Part shown: one piece after another, positions 1-8,177 of the stretch
How the letters are laid out: every line of letters starts with the position of its first letter
Position numbering within the stretch: the first letter of the stretch is position 1
Source: Stutzerimonas stutzeri
Lineage (GTDB): Bacteria > Pseudomonadota > Gammaproteobacteria > Pseudomonadales > Pseudomonadaceae
Direction of reading: 5' to 3'
Assembly (NCBI GenBank): GCA_002345575.1
Contig: DDVX01000020.1
Location: 62,001 to 126,000 of the forward strand
DNA length: 64,000 bases
Made by a program: the position numbers and the translations under genes
The notes under the pieces: generated by a model
The model's input: only the letters and a program-made list of their open reading frames with translations
Told to the model about the DNA's origin: nothing
Database searches by the model: none

Positions 1-1147
1 AGGATCGATTCGTAGCGATGGGCGCCGCACCAGACTCGGACTGCAACTCACGCACAGCGATGTAACGCTCGCTTCGACGTGTACGATCCATCACCTGCCC
101 GACCAGTTGGCCACAGGCTGCATCGATATCCTCACCACGAGTGGTACGCACGGTCACATTGTGCCCGGCTTTATGCAGGATGTCCTGAAATCGGCGGATC
201 GCATTGTTGCTCGGCCGCTCATAACCGGAATGAGGGAAGGGATTAAATGGAATCAGATTGATCTTGCAAGGAATACCTGCCAGAAGAGGGATCATCTGTT
301 CGGCATGCTCGGGCTGGTCATTGACACCCTTGAGCAGAGTGTACTCGATGGTCAGTACGCGCTTTTCGCCCAAGCGAGAGATGTAATTGCGGCATGCATT
401 CAGCACGACGGCCAGCGGGTACTTCTTGTTGATCGGTACCAGCTGGTTACGTAATTCATCGTTGGGCGCATGCAGCGACAGCGCCAGGGAAACGTCGATC
501 TCATCACCCAGACGGTCAATCATCGGTGCCACGCCAGACGTGGACAGTGTCACCTTACGCTTGGAGATGCCGTAGCCGAGGTCATCCATCATGAGATTCA
601 TGGCGGCAACCACGTTATCGAAGTTGAGCAGCGGCTCACCCATGCCCATCATCACTACGTTGGTGATGGCACGGTCGATTTTGGCCGGTACGCTGCCGAA
701 CGATTTATTGGCGACCCACACCTGACCGATGATCTCGGCGGCAGTCAGATCGCTGTTAAATCCTTGCTTGCCGGTCGAACAAAAACTGCAATCCAGCGCA
801 CAACCTGCCTGCGAGGAAACGCATAGCGTCCCACGGCCGTTCTGCGGGATATACACGGTCTCGACACAGCTGCCAGAAGCGACACGGACCACCCATTTAC
901 GGGTGCCATCGCTGGAGATATCTTCGCTGACCACTTCAGGCCCGCGAATCTCGGCAGAGGCCTTGAGCTTTTCGCGCAAGGCCTTGCCGATGTTGCTCAT
1001 GGCGTCAAAATCATCGACGCCAAAGTGGTGAATCCATTTCATCACCTGACCGGCACGAAAGCGCTTCTCCCCGATGGTCTCGAAGAAATTTTCCAGCTGC
1101 GGCTGAGTCAGCCCCAGAAGATTCACTTTGGCAGTAGTGGCAATCAT
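1..1147 (-). CDS. rlmN: 23S rRNA (adenine-2503-C2)-methyltransferase, 3' end cut by window
   Basis: Radical SAM enzyme that methylates C2 of A2503 in 23S rRNA (and A37 in some tRNAs). The cluster motif CALDCSFC (CxxxCxxC) is present. So are the upstream Cys in TLCVSSQ and the C-terminal Cys in DIDAACGQL, the methyl-carrying and resolving positions of the family. The start ATG at 1147 has an AGGTGA ribosome site. About 382 codons are visible, close to the family's full length of about 380, so only the last few residues may be missing at the left edge. It lies 20 bases after ndk on the same strand and is probably co-transcribed with it. Identification is firm. Confidence 0.95.
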   Translation of the reverse strand, partial: MIATTAKVNLLGLTQPQLENFFETIGEKRFRAGQVMKWIHHFGVDDFDAMSNIGKALREKLKASAEIRGPEVVSEDISSDGTRKWVVRVASGSCVETVYIPQNGRGTLCVSSQAGCALDCSFCSTGKQGFNSDLTAAEIIGQVWVANKSFGSVPAKIDRAITNVVMMGMGEPLLNFDNVVAAMNLMMDDLGYGISKRKVTLSTSGVAPMIDRLGDEIDVSLALSLHAPNDELRNQLVPINKKYPLAVVLNACRNYISRLGEKRVLTIEYTLLKGVNDQPEHAEQMIPLLAGIPCKINLIPFNPFPHSGYERPSNNAIRRFQDILHKAGHNVTVRTTRGEDIDAACGQLVGQVMDRTRRSERYIAVRELQSESGAAPIATNRS

Positions 1148-1167
1148 GGAATTCACCTGTCGCTCAC

Positions 1168-1599
1168 TCAGCGAATGCGCGCGCAGACTTCGGTTTCAGC
1201 GAAGAAGTAGGCGATTTCACGAGCAGCGGATGCTTCGGAGTCGGAACCGTGTACTGCGTTTTCGTCGATAGATACAGCGAAGTCGGCGCGGATGGTACCG
1301 GCAGCAGCTTCTTTCGGGTTGGTAGCGCCCATCAGCTCACGGTTTTTGGCAATGGCGTCTTCGCCTTCCAGAACCTGAACGATTACAGGACCGGAAACCA
1401 TGAAAGCAACCAGATCCTTGAAGAAACCGCGCTCGCTGTGCTCAGCGTAGAAACCGCCGGCTTCGCGCTCGGACAGCTGAACCATCTTGGAAGCGACGAC
1501 GCGCAGGCCGGCCTTCTCGAAACGGGTGGTGATTTCGCCGACGACGTTCTTGGCGACAGCGTCAGGCTTGATGATGGAGAAGGTACGTTGCAGGGCCAT
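1168..1599 (-). CDS. ndk: nucleoside diphosphate kinase
   Basis: Cytoplasmic enzyme that moves the gamma-phosphate of ATP to other NDPs through a phosphohistidine. At 143 aa it has the usual family length. The catalytic histidine is H117 in NAVHGSDS, and the N-terminal FSIIKPDAV strand is typical. The start ATG at 1599 is preceded by GGAG seven bases upstream. A perfect TATAAT lies 48-53 bases upstream inside a palindrome (see 1639-1659), so the gene may have its own promoter apart from the isc operon. rlmN follows after 20 bases. Identification is firm. Confidence 0.97.
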   Translation of the reverse strand: MALQRTFSIIKPDAVAKNVVGEITTRFEKAGLRVVASKMVQLSEREAGGFYAEHSERGFFKDLVAFMVSGPVIVQVLEGEDAIAKNRELMGATNPKEAAAGTIRADFAVSIDENAVHGSDSEASAAREIAYFFAETEVCARIR

Positions 1600-1638
1600 G
1601 TGAAGCTCCAGTCTGGTGGGTTTAAAGCGAACAAGTAA

Positions 1639-1659
1639 ACCCGCGGATTATACGCGGGT
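1639..1659 (-). promoter_or_regulatory. palindrome between iscX and ndk containing a perfect -10 box
   Basis: Read on the minus strand, ACCCGCG and CGCGGGT form 7-bp arms around a 7-base loop that contains TATAAT (complement of 1647-1652). The downstream arm is followed by TTTAC. In read-through RNA from the isc operon this could form a weak terminator hairpin. As DNA, the loop is a consensus -10 for ndk, although no good -35 is visible 16-18 bases upstream. Function is inferred. Confidence 0.45.
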
Positions 1660-1743
1660 CGGAAAGCAAAAGATAAGTGCAGCTTTATGCTTGAGTGATG
1701 AACGCAAACTTGCAGGGATTTGCCTGAAACCGTCTGCTCATGC

Positions 1744-1944
1744 TTACTCGGCCTCTTCTATCCAGGCTGCCTGAATGGCTTCGAGCACTTTCTCACCACC
1801 ACGCGCCGGATCATCGGAAAACCCCGGAAGCTCCGTTACCCAGCGGTGCAACTGGACGAAGTTGACATAACGCGGATCCACATCCGGCTTGGCTTCTGCC
1901 AGCTCGATGGCGATATCAAGCACATCGACCCATTTGAGACTCAT
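1744..1944 (-). CDS. iscX: Fe-S cluster assembly protein IscX
   Basis: Small acidic protein of 66 aa that binds IscS and iron and modulates cluster assembly on IscU. The sequence begins MSLKWVDVLDIAIELAEAKP and contains the DPRYVNFVQLHRWV segment typical of the IscX/YfhJ family. It is the last gene of the isc operon, 16 bases after fdx, in the same position as in E. coli. Its length matches the family exactly. Identification is firm. Confidence 0.95.
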   Translation of the reverse strand: MSLKWVDVLDIAIELAEAKPDVDPRYVNFVQLHRWVTELPGFSDDPARGGEKVLEAIQAAWIEEAE

Positions 1945-1960
1945 CGTGATGCCCTCGCCT

Positions 1961-2299
1961 TCATTGGCTTTCGGAAACCTGATTGATGGTGTACTTGGGA
2001 ATCTCTACCACCAGATCGGCGTCAGCCACCACTGCCTGGCAGGACAGGCGCGAGTCAGGCTCCAGACCCCATGCCTTGTCCAGCATGTCATCTTCCAACT
2101 CGTCAGACTCCTCCAACGAGGCGAAACCCTCCCGAATAACCACATGGCAGGTGGTGCAGGCGCAGGATTTCTCACAGGCATGCTCAATATGGATGCCATT
2201 ACGCAATGCAACATCCAGCACGGTTTCACCGGCCTGGGCTTCTAGCACCGCGCCCTCTGGGCAATGGTCTGCATGTGGCAGGAAAACTATCTGCGGCAT
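1961..2299 (-). CDS. fdx: [2Fe-2S] ferredoxin of the ISC system
   Basis: Adrenodoxin-type ferredoxin that supplies electrons for cluster assembly on IscU. The ligand pattern C-x5-C-x2-C is seen in CEKSCACTTC, with the fourth Cys in SRLSCQAV. I chose the ATG at 2299 (protein begins MPQIVFLPH, 112 aa). GAGGA lies 9 bases upstream of it, whereas it nearly abuts the earlier in-frame ATG at 2308, which overlaps the hscA stop as ATGA. Either start gives tight coupling to hscA. Identification is firm; the start is probable. Confidence 0.95.
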   Translation of the reverse strand: MPQIVFLPHADHCPEGAVLEAQAGETVLDVALRNGIHIEHACEKSCACTTCHVVIREGFASLEESDELEDDMLDKAWGLEPDSRLSCQAVVADADLVVEIPKYTINQVSESQ

Positions 2300-2304
2300 C
2301 TGGG

Positions 2305-4167
2305 TCATTCCTCAATATCGTTAAGCTGCCGCCCGGCCAGTGCGGCCTTGACGGTCGAGTCCAGGCGGCGCGCAGCGAAGGCATCAGTAATCTGGCTTAG
2401 GCGCTTGATCTGGCGCTCGATGGCAACGCCATCCTGACTGTCGAGCAGTTCACGCAGCGCTTGCATCTGCACCGCGATGGCGTCGCGCTCTTCTTTATCA
2501 AGTAAACGCTCGCCATCAACTGCCAGGGCAGCCTCGACTGCCTCGAGCAGGCGCTGGGCGTCAACTTGCTGCTCGCGTAGCGCACGAACCTCCTTGTCTT
2601 CGCCGGCCTTCCGGAAGGAATCCTCCAGCATCCGCGTGATTTCGCCGTCGGTCAGGCCGTAGGACGGCTTGACCTGGATGCTCGACTCGACGCCCGAAGC
2701 CAGCTCACGGGCGGATACGCTCAGCAGCCCGTCGGCATCGACCTGAAAGGTGACGCGAATCTTCGCGGCACCGGCGACCATCGCAGGAATACCGCGAAGC
2801 TCGAAACGCGCAAGCGAGCGGCAATCCGCGATCAGCTCGCGCTCGCCCTGCAACACATGAATCATCATGGCCGACTGGCCATCTTTATAGGTTGTGAATT
2901 CCTGGGCACGGGCTACCGGGATGGTGGTGTTACGCGGGATGATCTTCTCCATCAGCCCACCCATGGTTTCCAGCCCAAGCGACAGCGGAATCACATCCAG
3001 CAACAGCAACTCTTCACCGTCACGGTTGTTACCGGCCAGGGTTTCGGCCTGAATCGCCGCACCAATGGCCACCACTTCATCAGGATCGATATCGGTCAGC
3101 GGCTCGCGGCCAAACATCTCGCCCACAAGCTCACGCACTCGCGGAACCCGCGTGGACCCACCCACCATCACCACCGCATGGACTTCTTCCAGCTCGACCG
3201 CCGAATCGCGCAGTGCACGACGGCAGGACTTAAGGCTGCGAGCGATCAGCGGATCGATCAGTTCGTGGAAGGCTGTGCGCGTCAGCACACCCCCCCAGCC
3301 GGCATAGCTCAACTCCACCGACTCGTCGATGGTCAGCCGCTCTTTGGCATCACAGGCCAGCTTGAGCACCTCACGCTGAGCGCCGGGCGCCAGATCAACC
3401 GAAGCGCCAGCTTGCCCGAGAATCCAGCTAGCGATGGCGTGATCGAAGTCATCACCACCCAAAGCCGTATCGCCACCGGTAGCCAGCACCTCGAAGACCC
3501 CTTTGGTCAGGCGAAGAATGGAAATATCAAAGGTGCCGCCGCCCAGGTCGTAGATAGCTACAACGCCTTCGGCCTGGCGGTCGAGACCATAGGCCACAGC
3601 TGCAGCCGTCGGCTCGTTGAGCAGACGCAACACATTGAGATTGGCCAGCCGCGCTGCATCCTTGGTTGCTTGCCGCTGAGCATCGTCGAAATAGGCCGGA
3701 ACCGTGATGACCGCACCAACCAGCTCGCCACCCAGAACCGACTCGGCACGCTCACGCAGAGCGCGCAGGATCTCAGCGGAAATTTCTACCGGACTTTTCG
3801 GCCCCTGCACCGTCTCGATGAAGGGCATCTGCGACTCGCCTTCGCTGAAGCGATACGGCAGTTGACCACCCAACTGCATGACGTCGCCAACACCGCGCCC
3901 CATCAGGCGCTTGACGGACAGAATGGTATTCAGCGGATCGCTAGAGGCTGCCTGCTTGGCCGCCCGACCCACTTCGACACGATCAGCGTGATAGCGCACG
4001 GCCGAGGACAGGATCACCTCGCCAGCGACATCAGCCAGCGGCGCTGTGACACCACTGCGCAGGGCCGCAACAAGAGAATTGGTGGTGCCCAAATCTATAC
4101 CAACCGCCAGGCGACGCTGGTGGGGTTGCGGGCTTTGCCCGGGCTCAGCTATCTGAAGTAAGGCCAT
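2305..4167 (-). CDS. hscA: Fe-S protein assembly chaperone HscA (Hsp70 family)
   Basis: Specialised Hsp70 of 620 aa that uses ATP to drive cluster release from IscU. The N-terminal ATPase domain starts with AVGIDLGTTNSLVA and contains the phosphate-binding motifs YDLGGGTFDISIL and VGGSTRVP. The C-terminal part is the peptide-binding domain that recognises the LPPVK motif of IscU. It sits between hscB, its J-protein partner, and fdx, 41 bases after hscB. Length is normal for the family. Identification is firm. Confidence 0.97.
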   Translation of the reverse strand: MALLQIAEPGQSPQPHQRRLAVGIDLGTTNSLVAALRSGVTAPLADVAGEVILSSAVRYHADRVEVGRAAKQAASSDPLNTILSVKRLMGRGVGDVMQLGGQLPYRFSEGESQMPFIETVQGPKSPVEISAEILRALRERAESVLGGELVGAVITVPAYFDDAQRQATKDAARLANLNVLRLLNEPTAAAVAYGLDRQAEGVVAIYDLGGGTFDISILRLTKGVFEVLATGGDTALGGDDFDHAIASWILGQAGASVDLAPGAQREVLKLACDAKERLTIDESVELSYAGWGGVLTRTAFHELIDPLIARSLKSCRRALRDSAVELEEVHAVVMVGGSTRVPRVRELVGEMFGREPLTDIDPDEVVAIGAAIQAETLAGNNRDGEELLLLDVIPLSLGLETMGGLMEKIIPRNTTIPVARAQEFTTYKDGQSAMMIHVLQGERELIADCRSLARFELRGIPAMVAGAAKIRVTFQVDADGLLSVSARELASGVESSIQVKPSYGLTDGEITRMLEDSFRKAGEDKEVRALREQQVDAQRLLEAVEAALAVDGERLLDKEERDAIAVQMQALRELLDSQDGVAIERQIKRLSQITDAFAARRLDSTVKAALAGRQLNDIEE

Positions 4168-4208
4168 GTCAGTCTGATATCGGGCGCAGCGCCGGGCGCT
4201 ACGCGGGG

Positions 4209-4730
4209 TTAATCGTCGAGGCGCTCTTCCAGCAGGCGCACTTCCTGGGACAGCTTGTCGAGAAACTGCATGCGGCGTACCAGCCGCTCGGCCTCTTCAC
4301 GCTGAGCAGGGTTCTGCCAAATGCGGGAGAAGCTCTCATTGATGTCCTGCTGTGCCTTTTTCAGGCGAGACTTGAAGGTCATGACGCCAGCCACATCGGC
4401 CTCGTCATGCAACTCTTCGAGCTCTTCGCGCCAATGCATCTGCTGCATCAGGAATTCAGGATCCTGGACGGATGCCTCCAGCGGCATGTCCTTACCCTGC
4501 AGCTCCAGCAGGTAACGGGCCCGCCGCGACGGACTCTTCAGGGTCTGGAAGGCCTCGTTCAGATTGGCCGACTCCTCGACCGCCCGTCGCTGCTCGTGTT
4601 CGCTGCCATCGGCAAACCGATCGGGATGAACCTTGCGCGCCAGCTCGCGATAACGCGAAGACAACACGTCCAAATCGAGATCGAATGCCGGCTGCAAGTC
4701 GAATAGCGCGTAATGACAGGGAATACCCAC
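4209..4730 (-). CDS. hscB: J-domain co-chaperone HscB
   Basis: J-protein that brings IscU to HscA and stimulates its ATPase. The HPD motif is at residues 35-37 (ARKVHPDRF), followed by a C-terminal three-helix domain for IscU binding. The start is a GTG at 4730. TGAGGA, which overlaps the iscA stop codon, serves as the ribosome site four bases upstream, and this start gives 173 aa, the usual HscB length. The frame stays open further upstream, but that part is antisense-like shadow over iscA. Identification is firm. Confidence 0.95.
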   Translation of the reverse strand: MGIPCHYALFDLQPAFDLDLDVLSSRYRELARKVHPDRFADGSEHEQRRAVEESANLNEAFQTLKSPSRRARYLLELQGKDMPLEASVQDPEFLMQQMHWREELEELHDEADVAGVMTFKSRLKKAQQDINESFSRIWQNPAQREEAERLVRRMQFLDKLSQEVRLLEERLDD

Positions 4731-4737
4731 GGCGTCC

Positions 4738-5061
4738 TCAGATATTGAAGCTCTCGCCGCAGCCGCATTCGCCACGCACGTTAGGGTTGTTGAACTTGAA
4801 GCCCTCGTTAAGGCCCTCACGAACGAAATCGAGTTCGGTGCCGTCAAGGTAGACGAGGCTTTTTGGGTCGATGATGATCTTGACGCCGTGGTTGTCGAAA
4901 ACCGCGTCTTCAGTAGCCGCCTCATCAACGAACTCAAGCACGTATGCCAGCCCGGAGCAGCCTGTGGTGCGCACACCCAGCCTGACCCCAAGACCCTTGC
5001 CGCGCCCTTCAAGGGAGCGGCGTACGTGATCGGCGGCGGCGGTCGTCATACTGATAGCCAT
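4738..5061 (-). CDS. iscA: A-type iron-sulfur carrier IscA
   Basis: Carrier that takes clusters from IscU to target proteins, especially [4Fe-4S] enzymes. The three conserved cysteines are C35 (RTTGCSGLAY), C99 and C101 (GECGCGESF). The 107 aa length is standard. The start at 5061 has a strong AGGAGG site. The gene ends 7 bases before hscB, and its stop codon forms part of the hscB ribosome site, so the two are translationally linked. Identification is firm. Confidence 0.96.
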   Translation of the reverse strand: MAISMTTAAADHVRRSLEGRGKGLGVRLGVRTTGCSGLAYVLEFVDEAATEDAVFDNHGVKIIIDPKSLVYLDGTELDFVREGLNEGFKFNNPNVRGECGCGESFNI

Positions 5062-5076
5062 CGATACCTCCTTCGC

Positions 5077-5469
5077 TTATGCCTGAGGCAGGCCTTTCTT
5101 CTCGCGGTAGTCGCGCACGGCCGCCTTGATAGCGTCCTCAGCCAGCACCGAGCAGTGAATCTTCACGGGCGGCAGGGCCAGCTCTTCAGCAAGCTGCGTG
5201 TTCTTGATGGTTTCGGCTTCTTCCAGCGTCTTGCCCTTCATCCACTCGGTGGCAAGGGAGCTGGAAGCGATGGCCGAACCACAGCCGTAGGTCTTGAACT
5301 TTGCGTCTTCGATGACGCCCTGCTCGTTGACCTTGATCTGCAGTCGCATCACATCACCGCAGGCCGGCGCGCCGACCATGCCGGTACCGATGGAGGGATC
5401 CTCGGCGTCGAACTTGCCGACGTTACGGGGGTTTTCGTAGTGGTCGATGACCTTATCACTATATGCCAT
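5077..5469 (-). CDS. iscU: Fe-S cluster scaffold IscU
   Basis: Scaffold on which IscS-derived sulfur and iron are assembled into [2Fe-2S] clusters. The conserved ligands are C37 (with D39), C63 and C106. The HscA-recognition motif LPPVK is at residues 99-103. The protein is 130 aa with start ATG at 5469 and GAGGA eight bases upstream. It lies between iscS and iscA, 15 bases before iscA. Identification is firm. Confidence 0.97.
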   Translation of the reverse strand: MAYSDKVIDHYENPRNVGKFDAEDPSIGTGMVGAPACGDVMRLQIKVNEQGVIEDAKFKTYGCGSAIASSSLATEWMKGKTLEEAETIKNTQLAEELALPPVKIHCSVLAEDAIKAAVRDYREKKGLPQA

Positions 5470-5511
5470 GGTGCAATCCTCGTTAATTCAGACGATGCGC
5501 TGTGCAGCGCC

Positions 5512-6726
5512 TTAGTGGGCCGCCCACTCGACAGCGGAAATATCCACGCCATCCTTGTACATGTCCCACAAAGGGGAAAGTTCACGGAGCTTGGTGACCG
5601 CCTCACAGACCTTCTGCGCGGCGTGATCGACTTCCTCTTCGGTAGTAAAGCGACCGAAGGTGAAGCGGATCGAACTGTGCGCTAGCTCATCGTTGCGACC
5701 CAGGGCGCGCAACACGTAGGACGGTTCCAGCGAAGCGGATGTACAGGCTGACCCGGACGAAACCGCCAAGTCCTTAAGTGCCATGATCAGCGACTCACCC
5801 TCTACGTAGTTGAAGCTGAGGTTGAGGTTGTGCGGAACGCGCGAGGTCATGCTGCCGTTCACGTACAACTCCTCGAGATGCTCGACCTGCTTGAGGAAGC
5901 GATCACGCAGCGCACGGATGCGCTCGTTTTCCGCTGCCATCTCCTCTTTCGCGATACGGAAGGCCTCACCCATACCTACTGACTGGTGAGCTGCCAAGGT
6001 GCCCGAACGCATACCGCGCTCGTGGCCGCCACCGTGCATCTGCGCTTCGAGGCGAACACGCGGCTTGCGTCGCACGTAGAGCGCGCCAACGCCCTTGGGA
6101 CCGTATGTCTTATGCGCGGAGAAGGACATCAAGTCGACCTTCAGCTTCTCCAGATCGATTTCCACCTTACCAGTGGACTGCGCCGCATCGACGTGAAACA
6201 ACACGCCGCGTGAGCGAGTCAGCTCACCAATGGCAGCGATATCATTAATGGTGCCGATCTCGTTGTTCACGTGCATGATCGAGACCAGTACGGTGTCATC
6301 ACGCAACGCGGCTTCAACCATTTCCGGCGTGATCAGGCCATCGGTGGTGGGGTCGAGGTAGGTAACTTCGAACCCTTCACGCTCAAGCTGGCGGGTGGTG
6401 TCGAGCACGGCCTTGTGTTCGACCTTACTGGTGATGATGTGCTTGCCCTTGGATGAATAGAAGTGGGCAACACCCTTGATGGCAAGGTTGTCGGACTCGG
6501 TCGCACCGGACGTCCAGACGATCTCGCGCGGATCAGCATTGACCAGCTCCGCTATCTGGCGACGCGCATTTTCAACTGCTTCTTCGGCCTTCCAACCAAA
6601 GGCATGCGAACGCGAAGCCGGGTTTCCGAAATTTCCATCGGCAGTCAGGCATTCCATCATCTTCTCGGCCACACGCGGATCGACCGGTGTAGTAGCGGAG
6701 TAGTCTAGGTAAATCGGCAGTTTCAT
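5512..6726 (-). CDS. iscS: cysteine desulfurase IscS
   Basis: PLP enzyme that converts cysteine to alanine and a persulfide used for Fe-S clusters and tRNA thiolation. The PLP lysine is K206 in SFSAHKTYGP and the active-site cysteine is C328 in SSGSACTSAS. The ATG at 6726 follows AGGAG by eight bases. A TTG one codon earlier is in frame but less likely. The 404 aa length matches the family. It follows iscR by 30 bases and feeds iscU and the downstream genes. Identification is firm. Confidence 0.97.
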   Translation of the reverse strand: MKLPIYLDYSATTPVDPRVAEKMMECLTADGNFGNPASRSHAFGWKAEEAVENARRQIAELVNADPREIVWTSGATESDNLAIKGVAHFYSSKGKHIITSKVEHKAVLDTTRQLEREGFEVTYLDPTTDGLITPEMVEAALRDDTVLVSIMHVNNEIGTINDIAAIGELTRSRGVLFHVDAAQSTGKVEIDLEKLKVDLMSFSAHKTYGPKGVGALYVRRKPRVRLEAQMHGGGHERGMRSGTLAAHQSVGMGEAFRIAKEEMAAENERIRALRDRFLKQVEHLEELYVNGSMTSRVPHNLNLSFNYVEGESLIMALKDLAVSSGSACTSASLEPSYVLRALGRNDELAHSSIRFTFGRFTTEEEVDHAAQKVCEAVTKLRELSPLWDMYKDGVDISAVEWAAH

Positions 6727-6756
6727 CAAATATCTCCTATTCGGCTGTCGCCCGGC

Positions 6757-7248
6757 TCATTCGATGGCGGACGCTTCAATCTTGTCGAGTTGCGGACCTC
6801 GGCCATTGGCATGACGCATGTTCTGCCGCAACGCCACCTCCTGGACTTCGCGCCGGTTGACCAGATCGGCCAGGCTGATGCCACTGAGGAATTCGTGAAT
6901 CTGCTGACTCAGGTCGCACCACAAGTGGTGTGTCAGGCAGGTATCGCCCGAGTGGCAATCGCCAAGTCCCTGGCAACGCGTGGCATCGACGGATTCGTTG
7001 ACCGCATCGATCACCTGAACAACCTGTATCTCAGTCATTGCTCGGGATAGTTGATAGCCGCCACCCGGACCGCGAACGCTGGTAACCAGGCTGCCACGGC
7101 GCAACTTGGCGAACAGTTGCTCAAGGTAGGAAAGCGAAATGCCCTGGCGCTCTGATATATCCGCAAGGGTTACAGGCCCCTGCTGCGCATGTAGCGCCAG
7201 GTCGAGCATCGCAGTTACGGCGTAACGGCCTTTAGTAGTCAATCGCAT
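6757..7248 (-). CDS. iscR: Fe-S sensing repressor IscR (Rrf2 family)
   Basis: Winged-helix regulator that carries a [2Fe-2S] cluster and represses its own operon when clusters are plentiful. The Rrf2 helix-turn-helix spans about residues 1-65 (MRLTTKGRYAV onward). The cluster ligands C92, C98, C104 and H107 are all present. The ATG at 7248 gives 163 aa and the family N-terminus. The frame stays open 10 codons further up, but that part does not look like IscR. It is first in the isc operon, and its promoter carries a clear IscR site. Identification is firm. Confidence 0.96.
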   Translation of the reverse strand: MRLTTKGRYAVTAMLDLALHAQQGPVTLADISERQGISLSYLEQLFAKLRRGSLVTSVRGPGGGYQLSRAMTEIQVVQVIDAVNESVDATRCQGLGDCHSGDTCLTHHLWCDLSQQIHEFLSGISLADLVNRREVQEVALRQNMRHANGRGPQLDKIEASAIE

Positions 7249-7279
7249 CGGTTCGCACCAAGCATCATGGATTGGCACC

Positions 7280-7312
7280 AGTATGCAATACCCGAGTGTT
7301 TAGGTCAACTAT
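7280..7312 (-). promoter_or_regulatory. isc operon promoter with overlapping IscR type 1 operator
   Basis: On the minus strand, TTGACC (complement of 7303-7308) is followed after exactly 17 bases by CATACT (complement of 7280-7285). The 25 bp at 7288-7312 read ATAGTTGACC, then TAAAC, then ACTCGGGTAT. This fits the E. coli type 1 IscR consensus (ATA-x2-TTGAC-x8-TC-x2-GTAT type) with the same placement over the -35. Binding of cluster-loaded IscR here would block the promoter. The site is seen in the sequence; its role is inferred from the E. coli system. Confidence 0.85.
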
Positions 7313-7400
7313 AAGCCCTACCCCATTACTCAGAAATTCATCCAGCGAGATGCCCAAAATGACGGCGCGACATAATACCAGCTCGCCTATACCCCGCCCA

Positions 7401-8177
7401 TTAGCTGCGCGGCGCCTCGCCCTCATCTTTGATCTCAGCGAAATCCTCTTCGCGCAATTCAGGCATCGCCTTAGCGCTGTAGTTGCTGTCCAGCGCAGTC
7501 AGCGCCTGGCACATGCCCTCCATACGCTCTTCGAGCGCCTGCACATGATCCAGAAGCTGGCCGATCGCCCGCGCAACGGGGTCGGGCATATCCGCGCTGA
7601 CGCCATAGGCATCGAAGCCGATTTTCTCGGCGATCGCCTTGCGCTTGGCCTCTTGAGCGTCATCGGACTTGACGATGACCCTACCGGGTATGCCCACAGC
7701 AGTAGCCCCCGCTGGCACCTCTCGGGTCACAACGGCATTGGAGCCAACCTTGGCGCCAGCACCCACAGTGAACGGCCCAAGAATCTTTGCGCCAGCGCCG
7801 ACGATCACGCCACTCTCCAAAGTCGGGTGACGTTTGCCCTTGTTCCAGCTGGTACCGCCCAGAGTTACCCCGTGATAAAGCGTCACGTCATCGCCAATTT
7901 CTGCGGTTTCGCCAATGACGATACCCATGCCATGGTCGATGAAGAAACGCCGACCGATCCGCGCACCGGGATGGATCTCGACAACGGTGAGCCAGCGCGC
8001 GAGATTGGAGTTCATTCGTGCCAGCCACTTGCAGTCCTTCCGCCACAGCCAGCTGGACACCCGATGAAACCAGATCGCGTGCAAGCCGGGGTAGCAGGTT
8101 ATAACCTCGAAAGCGTTCCGCGCGGCAGGATCACGGTGAAATACGCTCTGGATATCTTCGCGCATACGCTCGAACAT
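7401..8177 (-). CDS. cysE: serine O-acetyltransferase
   Basis: Makes O-acetylserine from serine and acetyl-CoA, the first step of cysteine synthesis. At 258 aa it has an N-terminal helical domain (MFERMREDIQSVFHRDP) and a left-handed beta-helix with hexapeptide repeats. The signature is DHGMGIVIGETAEIGDDVTLYHG (given here in pieces: DHGMGIVIGET at about residues 83-93, then GDDVTLYHGVTLGGT). Its ATG overlaps the trmJ stop as TGATG, so the two are coupled. Cysteine made through it is the IscS substrate encoded just downstream. Identification is firm. Confidence 0.95.
   Translation of the reverse strand: MFERMREDIQSVFHRDPAARNAFEVITCYPGLHAIWFHRVSSWLWRKDCKWLARMNSNLARWLTVVEIHPGARIGRRFFIDHGMGIVIGETAEIGDDVTLYHGVTLGGTSWNKGKRHPTLESGVIVGAGAKILGPFTVGAGAKVGSNAVVTREVPAGATAVGIPGRVIVKSDDAQEAKRKAIAEKIGFDAYGVSADMPDPVARAIGQLLDHVQALEERMEGMCQALTALDSNYSAKAMPELREEDFAEIKDEGEAPRS

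Noticed and set aside
2857..4161. 434-codon open frame on the plus strand opposite hscA
   Set aside because: It lies wholly antisense to a clear Hsp70 gene. Its His/Gln-rich translation is what the complement of GC-rich coding DNA produces.
4731..5012. N-terminal extension of the hscB frame
   Set aside because: It covers iscA in another frame. HscB homologues start at the GTG at 4730, which has a good ribosome site.
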